Below are positions 59,865 through 64,000 of a DNA stretch of 64,000 bases, piece by piece. The DNA is from Geothrix sp. 21YS21S-2 (GTDB taxonomy: Bacteria; Acidobacteriota; Holophagae; Holophagales; Holophagaceae). Below the pieces are notes generated by a model that made no database searches, had not been told where the DNA came from, and was given only the letters and a program-made list of their open reading frames with translations. How positions within the stretch are numbered: the stretch's first letter is position 1; each line of letters opens with the position of its first letter. Made by a program: the position numbers and the translations under genes. Where the stretch lies: NCBI RefSeq assembly GCF_030846775.1, contig NZ_CP132910.1, forward strand, positions 3,785,001-3,849,000, in the 5' to 3' direction.

Positions 59865-60746
59865 TCAATTGCCTAGCCAAATGAAATGGCGCAGAAGGGG
59901 GATCTGCAGGTTGGCGTGGAGGGCGAAGGAGAGCACGAAGCCCACCAGGAGGCCATAGGAAAGGCGCCTGAAGGGCAGGGGCCTTTCCAGGCGCTGCCAG
60001 ACCCAGCCCCAGGCCAGGCCCAGGAGGAGACCCCACGCCCAGCCCCACTGGGGCTGGTAGGCCACGAAGAGCAGCGCCAGGGCCGCGTAGAGGGCCTTCA
60101 TGGGGATCCGGCACCCCAGGCGCAGCAGGGGCCGGAGGTAGGCGAGGGCCGCGCCCAGGCCCCAGGCGGCCAGATCCGGGGCCCAGCCGGGGTTGGCCGA
60201 GTAGTCCCACCAGGGCTTGGCCAGCACCAGGCCCAGGGCCAGGGCCGCCAGGAAGGCCCGGGGGGGCGGGGCCTCGCAGGTCTTGAAGGGCACCGGCTTG
60301 AGGTAGCCGAAGGCGCCCAGGAAGGCGAAGAGGCTGGCTCCGGCCAGGGGCATGACGGGGTGGAGGAAGCCCATGAGCTGCCAGGCGCCGATGCGCAGCC
60401 AGATGAGGGCCCCGTCCTCGCGGAGGGGATCCTTCAGGGCCACCCACAGGGAGGCGACCCCCATGACGGCCACCAGGCCGCTGGGCACCAGGTCGGGCGT
60501 GCTCCAGTGCTCCAGGTTGAGGCCCCGCATGAACAGGAGGGCTGCCAGGAGGCCAACGGACGCCAGGGGCCGGGTGGGCACGGCGTCGAAGGTGCGGGGC
60601 CGGTGGCGCTTGAGCACGACCGGCAGCGGCAGGAGGACCACGGGGATCATCAGGATCCAGAAGCGCGGTCCCTGGAATTCCAGGCCATAGACGGCCAGGC
60701 CGTGCACCAGCCCGCCAAGGTAGAGGAACAGCCATGCTGCGATCAT
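59865..60746 (-). CDS. Polytopic membrane protein of unknown function (293 aa)
   Basis: Eight or nine hydrophobic helices are spread over the length, with several Trp/Pro-rich loops. I recognise no family. It is the third gene of a coupled operon: its ATG overlaps the metallophosphoesterase stop (ATGA at 60743-60746). The context suggests a role in making, flipping or modifying an envelope polymer together with the LTA-synthase-like gene (inference). Confidence 0.65.
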   Translation of the reverse strand: MIAAWLFLYLGGLVHGLAVYGLEFQGPRFWILMIPVVLLPLPVVLKRHRPRTFDAVPTRPLASVGLLAALLFMRGLNLEHWSTPDLVPSGLVAVMGVASLWVALKDPLREDGALIWLRIGAWQLMGFLHPVMPLAGASLFAFLGAFGYLKPVPFKTCEAPPPRAFLAALALGLVLAKPWWDYSANPGWAPDLAAWGLGAALAYLRPLLRLGCRIPMKALYAALALLFVAYQPQWGWAWGLLLGLAWGWVWQRLERPLPFRRLSYGLLVGFVLSFALHANLQIPLLRHFIWLGN

Positions 60747-62107
60747 GGACGCTCCAGGCGGACGGTCCGTACGCTGTGCGCCGGAAGCGGGAGGCGGACC
60801 CGGTATCGGAAGGCCTTTCCGGCGGGGAGGACGCCCACCAGGACGCCCTGGTCGGGCCGCAGGCCGGGGGTCGCGCCCTCGAGCGTCACCTGCACGCTCT
60901 CGAAGGACTCGTTGAGGTCGTTGCGGGCCTCCACGGCGCCGCCGGGCAGGGCGCGCGCGTGGAGCCCGCCCAGGGGCACGCTGGCGACGGGGTTGGGACG
61001 GCCCGTGCCCGCGAGGTCGTAGGTCTCGCTCACCAGGCGGCCCTCCGTGAAGCGGATGATGCGGTAGCCGTGGTATTGATGCGGCCAGCGGGTGACCTGT
61101 CTCAGCTCGTTGCCCAGGGCGGTCACCACCGCGTAGTGGGTGCCCGGGAAGTCGGCGCGGTCGTCGCGCAGGGCGCCCTTCTCGTCGAAGATGGCGTCGG
61201 AGTGCCAGTGCCCGCTGAGCACCAGGGGCACGCGGTGGACGCGGCAGAGCTCCATGAAGGGCAGGCGGTAGCCGTTGAGGAACCCGCCGCTGCCGCCGGC
61301 CTCGCCGTGGATGGCGGGTCCCGCGGGCATCACCGGGTGGTGCACCTGGATGACGGGGGTGCGCCCTTCGAGGTGCTCCAGCTCATTCCTGATCCAGTGG
61401 AATTCGGAAGGCGTGAACTGGTCCCGTCCGTGGGCGGAATCCAGGCTCAGGACCCGCAGGGGGCCCAGGTCGGCCCGCTGCGGGCCGGGCCCGAAGGCCC
61501 TCAGATAGGCGGCCCAGCCCTTGCGCTCGTGGTTTCCAGGCGCCGCCAGGAAGGGCATCTCGAGGCGGCCGAGGTTCTCCAGGAGGAAGGCGTACCACTC
61601 GGCCCGCACGTCGTACGAGATGTCCCCGGTGCCCAGCACCGCCGCGGGCTGCAGCAGGTTCATCTCCTCGATGAACTGGGGCAGGAGGTCCTCCTTGCCC
61701 GGCGGCGGGAAGTCCCCGGCCTGGACGATGAAGAAGGACGCCGGCCAGGTCCTGCGCACGAACACGGCCCCGGGCTGGCGCAGGTCCTGGCTGGAGGTGC
61801 GCACGCGCAGGGCGTAGCGCCCGTCCTTCAGGTCGGGGATCCGCGTCGTCAGGCAGAGGATGTTGCCCCGCCACCACCGGGTGGGCGCGGCCAGGGGGAA
61901 GTCCGCGCCCGCGTCGTCCTCCAGGCTCAGCTGGGCGGCCGGCGCGGCCCAGGGCAGGCTCGTGCGCAGGTACACCTCCAGTTTCGTGCCGGGCTCCTGC
62001 ACCTGGGGGGTGCCCAGGCGCGGCCGGTCCAGGCGCACCCGGAGGGGCAGCCCCGTGGCGACGATGATCGTCGCGCCCAGCGCCAGCAGGAGTCCCCAGG
62101 CCCTCAT
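60743..62107 (-). CDS. Exported metallophosphoesterase
   Basis: This 454-residue protein has an N-terminal anchor or signal (MRAWGLLLALGATIIVATGL), a beta-rich front domain (~30-125) and a calcineurin-like domain: GTGDISYD (~160), APGNHERKG (~190), VIQVHHPVMP (~257) and SGHWHSD (~300). The usual first DxH motif is replaced by VQAGDF, so metal binding may differ. AAGGAG precedes the ATG at 62107, which overlaps the stop of the sulfatase gene (ATGA). It may hydrolyse phosphodiesters in the periplasm. Confidence 0.8.
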   Translation of the reverse strand: MRAWGLLLALGATIIVATGLPLRVRLDRPRLGTPQVQEPGTKLEVYLRTSLPWAAPAAQLSLEDDAGADFPLAAPTRWWRGNILCLTTRIPDLKDGRYALRVRTSSQDLRQPGAVFVRRTWPASFFIVQAGDFPPPGKEDLLPQFIEEMNLLQPAAVLGTGDISYDVRAEWYAFLLENLGRLEMPFLAAPGNHERKGWAAYLRAFGPGPQRADLGPLRVLSLDSAHGRDQFTPSEFHWIRNELEHLEGRTPVIQVHHPVMPAGPAIHGEAGGSGGFLNGYRLPFMELCRVHRVPLVLSGHWHSDAIFDEKGALRDDRADFPGTHYAVVTALGNELRQVTRWPHQYHGYRIIRFTEGRLVSETYDLAGTGRPNPVASVPLGGLHARALPGGAVEARNDLNESFESVQVTLEGATPGLRPDQGVLVGVLPAGKAFRYRVRLPLPAHSVRTVRLERP

Positions 62108-64000
62108 GGCCGCTCCTTCAGGGGCTTGTTGTGGGACAGCAGGAACTTCGACCACTGGTGGAACCCCTCGGCCAGCCCCCGCATGCGCGCGACGCGCCCC
62201 GGCTCGGAGGCCGCAAGGTCCTCCGGGTCCCTGCGGTCGGTGCGGAAAAGCTGCGCGCGGCCCCCGGGATCCACGGTGAGGTACCAGTCGCCCTGCAGGA
62301 GCCCGATGCGGGGGGGCCTGCGGAACGTGGTGAAGGCGAACGCGGCGGAGCGCTCCTGGAAGGCCGGGTCCAGGGCGTCCTTGCCCAGCGTGGCGGTGCG
62401 CCACGGCACGCCCAGCAGGCTCGACAGGGTGGGCAGGAGGTCCATCTGGGTGGCCACGGCGTGCACGCGCCGCGGCTTGAGGAGGCCGGGGGCGTAGATG
62501 AGGAGGGGCACGTTGTGGATGGCCAGCTTGAGGTCGCCGAAGCGCTTGTCGACGTCGTTGCGGAAGGCGTCGTCGAAGCGCGGGTCCTCGGTGCCCCGGG
62601 GCAGGCCGTGGTCGCCCCACAGGACGAAGACGGTGTTGGCGAACCAGGGCTCCCGGCGCGCCCCCTCGAAGAACGCCTCCAGGCTGTAGTCCATGAGGCG
62701 GACCGCGTTGAACTCGTCGTTGCCGGTGAACCCGCCCCTGGCCAGGCTCGCCGCGTCCCGTTCGGCCTTGCGGAAGTCCTTGAGATGCTTGGGTATCGTG
62801 AAGGGCGGATGGTTGCCCGAGGTCTGGATGTAGCTCCAGAAGGGCGCGGGCTGGGCCCGGAGGTGCTCGCCGGCCTCCCGCAGGAGGTCGGCGTCGCTGA
62901 TGCCCCACACGTCCACCACGGGGCTCCGGAACGAGCCTTCCTCGTGGATCTTCAGCCCCGGGAAGTTCTTCTTGAGCACGCCGCGGATCTGCGCCCAGTT
63001 GGCGCTGCCGCCCAGGAAGAAGGTCTTGGAATACGCGTCCAGCCCGGAGAGGACGGTGCCCTGGTCGAGGAGGAGCGGGTTGCGGGTGGCGTTCTCCACC
63101 GCGCTCACGTCGGGCACGCCGAAGAGCGTGGCGAACATGCTGCGGCTGGTGTTCTCCATGGCGACGTAGTACCGGTCGAAGAAGATGCCCTCGCGGCAGA
63201 GCTTGTCGAAGTACGGCGTGGGATCCAGGGGGTTGCCCTGGATGCCGGTCTTGAAGGAGGCGAAGCTCTCCAGCTGGATGAAGACCACGTTGGGCCGGAG
63301 GGCCGGGTCGATGAGGGGCCGCGGGACGCCTTCCCGGCGCAGGGTGGGCAGGCCCTCGGCGTCCACGGCCGCGGGGATGCCGAAGTAGGCCGCCATCGCG
63401 GGCGCCGTCTCCCGAACCTTCGCCAGGTCGTAGCCCCCGTCCATGTCCCGCCGCGTCTCCAGGAAGAACAGCACGGGGTTGAGGGCCAGGTGGGCCTGGA
63501 AGGCGCCCGGGAGCTCGAAGGCCTCCGCCCAGCGCAGCGGATACGCCGACCAGCGGCCCCACATGAGCGCCAGGAGGCCCAAGGCTGCCAGGGCGTGGAG
63601 AGCCTTCCGTCCGCGGGGGACGGGGGCCGTCAGCTCCAGCCTGCGCGCCACGGCCCGGAGGCCCCAGGCGGCCAGGGCCATGAAGGCGCCAAGGGCCAGG
63701 GCGATGCGGACCACGGGGTAGCTCTGCCAGACCATCTGCAGGCTGGTGCCGGCGTTCTCCAGGAACATCACCAGCGTGCCGTTGAGGCGGGTGTGGATGT
63801 AGGCGTACGCCACGAAATCGACCACGTAGGCCAGGAGCACGGCGACCAGGGCGGCCAGGGCGTAAGCGGCCCAGATGCGCCGGGCGGACCTCATGCCGAA
63901 GCCGTAGCCGCGGCAGAAGCCGTGGTGGAGGCCCGCCAGGACCAGGAACCCGTAGAGCCAGGCCCGGGCCTCCACGGTGTCGACCATGGCCACCAGGATG
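62104..64000 (-). CDS. LTA synthase-like sulfatase/phosphoglycerol transferase (5' end outside window)
   Basis: At least 629 residues. The frame is open to the right edge, so the true start may lie beyond it. The visible N-terminal half has about four membrane helices. The extracytoplasmic sulfatase domain contains PNVVFIQLESFASFKTG (~first metal site, ESF), the nucleophile region MENTSRSMFATLFGVPD, ILGxSANW-like GGSANWAQIRGVLKK, VFVLWGDHGLPRG (metal-binding Asp-His) and a late VPLLIYAPGL. LtaS enzymes polymerise glycerol phosphate; Gram-negative homologues such as OpgB/MdoB add phosphoglycerol to periplasmic glycans. The following metallophosphoesterase and membrane protein are coupled to it. 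Confidence 0.82.
   Translation of the reverse strand, partial: ILVAMVDTVEARAWLYGFLVLAGLHHGFCRGYGFGMRSARRIWAAYALAALVAVLLAYVVDFVAYAYIHTRLNGTLVMFLENAGTSLQMVWQSYPVVRIALALGAFMALAAWGLRAVARRLELTAPVPRGRKALHALAALGLLALMWGRWSAYPLRWAEAFELPGAFQAHLALNPVLFFLETRRDMDGGYDLAKVRETAPAMAAYFGIPAAVDAEGLPTLRREGVPRPLIDPALRPNVVFIQLESFASFKTGIQGNPLDPTPYFDKLCREGIFFDRYYVAMENTSRSMFATLFGVPDVSAVENATRNPLLLDQGTVLSGLDAYSKTFFLGGSANWAQIRGVLKKNFPGLKIHEEGSFRSPVVDVWGISDADLLREAGEHLRAQPAPFWSYIQTSGNHPPFTIPKHLKDFRKAERDAASLARGGFTGNDEFNAVRLMDYSLEAFFEGARREPWFANTVFVLWGDHGLPRGTEDPRFDDAFRNDVDKRFGDLKLAIHNVPLLIYAPGLLKPRRVHAVATQMDLLPTLSSLLGVPWRTATLGKDALDPAFQERSAAFAFTTFRRPPRIGLLQGDWYLTVDPGGRAQLFRTDRRDPEDLAASEPGRVARMRGLAEGFHQWSKFLLSHNKPLKERP

Noticed and set aside
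62108-63562. N-terminal extension of the metallophosphoesterase
   Set aside because: It overlaps the sulfatase gene in another frame; a signal peptide and AAGGAG mark the start at 62107.

Overview
This 64 kb window is a chromosomal segment of a high-GC, Gram-negative-type bacterium. The gene content fits an Acidobacteriota (Holophagae-like: Geothrix, Holophaga or Mesoterricola) genome: MglA-type GTPase signalling, DUF2339/DUF3999 membrane proteins, a uppS-cdsA-dxr-rseP operon and stacked GTG/ATGA-coupled genes with short spacers. The lineage is inferred from style and content; no 16S or marker comparison was possible. Most of the window is ordinary, densely packed housekeeping DNA with intact reading frames. 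I saw no tRNA, rRNA or CRISPR array.

Left part (1-22.5 kb): the end of a Crp/Fnr regulator is coupled to a small operon (2x[4Fe-4S] ferredoxin, FAD flavoprotein, SCP2 domain), closed by a terminator. Then come a chemoreceptor, an L-fucose-isomerase-like protein, glutamine synthetase diverging from a DinG-type helicase, EngB, a lone OrtA-like subunit, ThiF/MoeB plus FtsE, a small DUF6941-like protein, a UshA-like phosphoesterase, an aldo/keto reductase, a TenI/ThiE-like protein, a proline iminopeptidase and the coupled DUF2339-DUF3999 membrane pair.

Accessory island 1 (about 22.6-31.4 kb): a 1811-residue secreted RHS/YD-repeat protein ends in a variable tip that is followed, with ATGA overlap, by a small immunity-like gene. 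Two further tip-plus-immunity modules without an RHS core lie head to tail behind it. Each tip begins right after the preceding immunity stop, at a Leu-x-Gln codon set that matches the end of the RHS core, and both displaced tips carry one single-base frameshift. This is an RHS tip/immunity reservoir in a stretch of clearly lower GC.

Middle (31.4-39 kb): HemW-like and GmhA genes diverge from an Hpt protein and a DinB-UPF0158 fusion. A leuS-pyrE-pduO-type adenosyltransferase-lytic transglycosylase operon follows.

Accessory island 2 (39-42.5 kb): a 267-bp nested palindromic (MITE-like) element cuts off a Bro-N-type gene remnant. Next are a predicted lipoprotein with a methyltransferase fold and a complete-looking group II intron whose reverse transcriptase/maturase is frameshifted. 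The intron sits just 3' of a 15-bp perfect hairpin.

Right part (42.5-64 kb): rlmN, a bCNG-type MscS channel, DedA, smpB, the isoprenoid/envelope operon uppS-cdsA-dxr-rseP, a fusion of an MglA GTPase with PAS, degenerate histidine-kinase and receiver domains, a DacB-type carboxypeptidase with a pseudopilin and an HD-GYP phosphodiesterase, three tandem cold-shock genes, an SDR, a small hydrolase, and a translationally coupled operon of an LTA-synthase-like sulfatase, a metallophosphoesterase and a polytopic membrane protein that runs off the right edge.

The most promising undescribed items are the MglA-PAS-pseudokinase-receiver fusion and the three-module RHS tip/immunity array.
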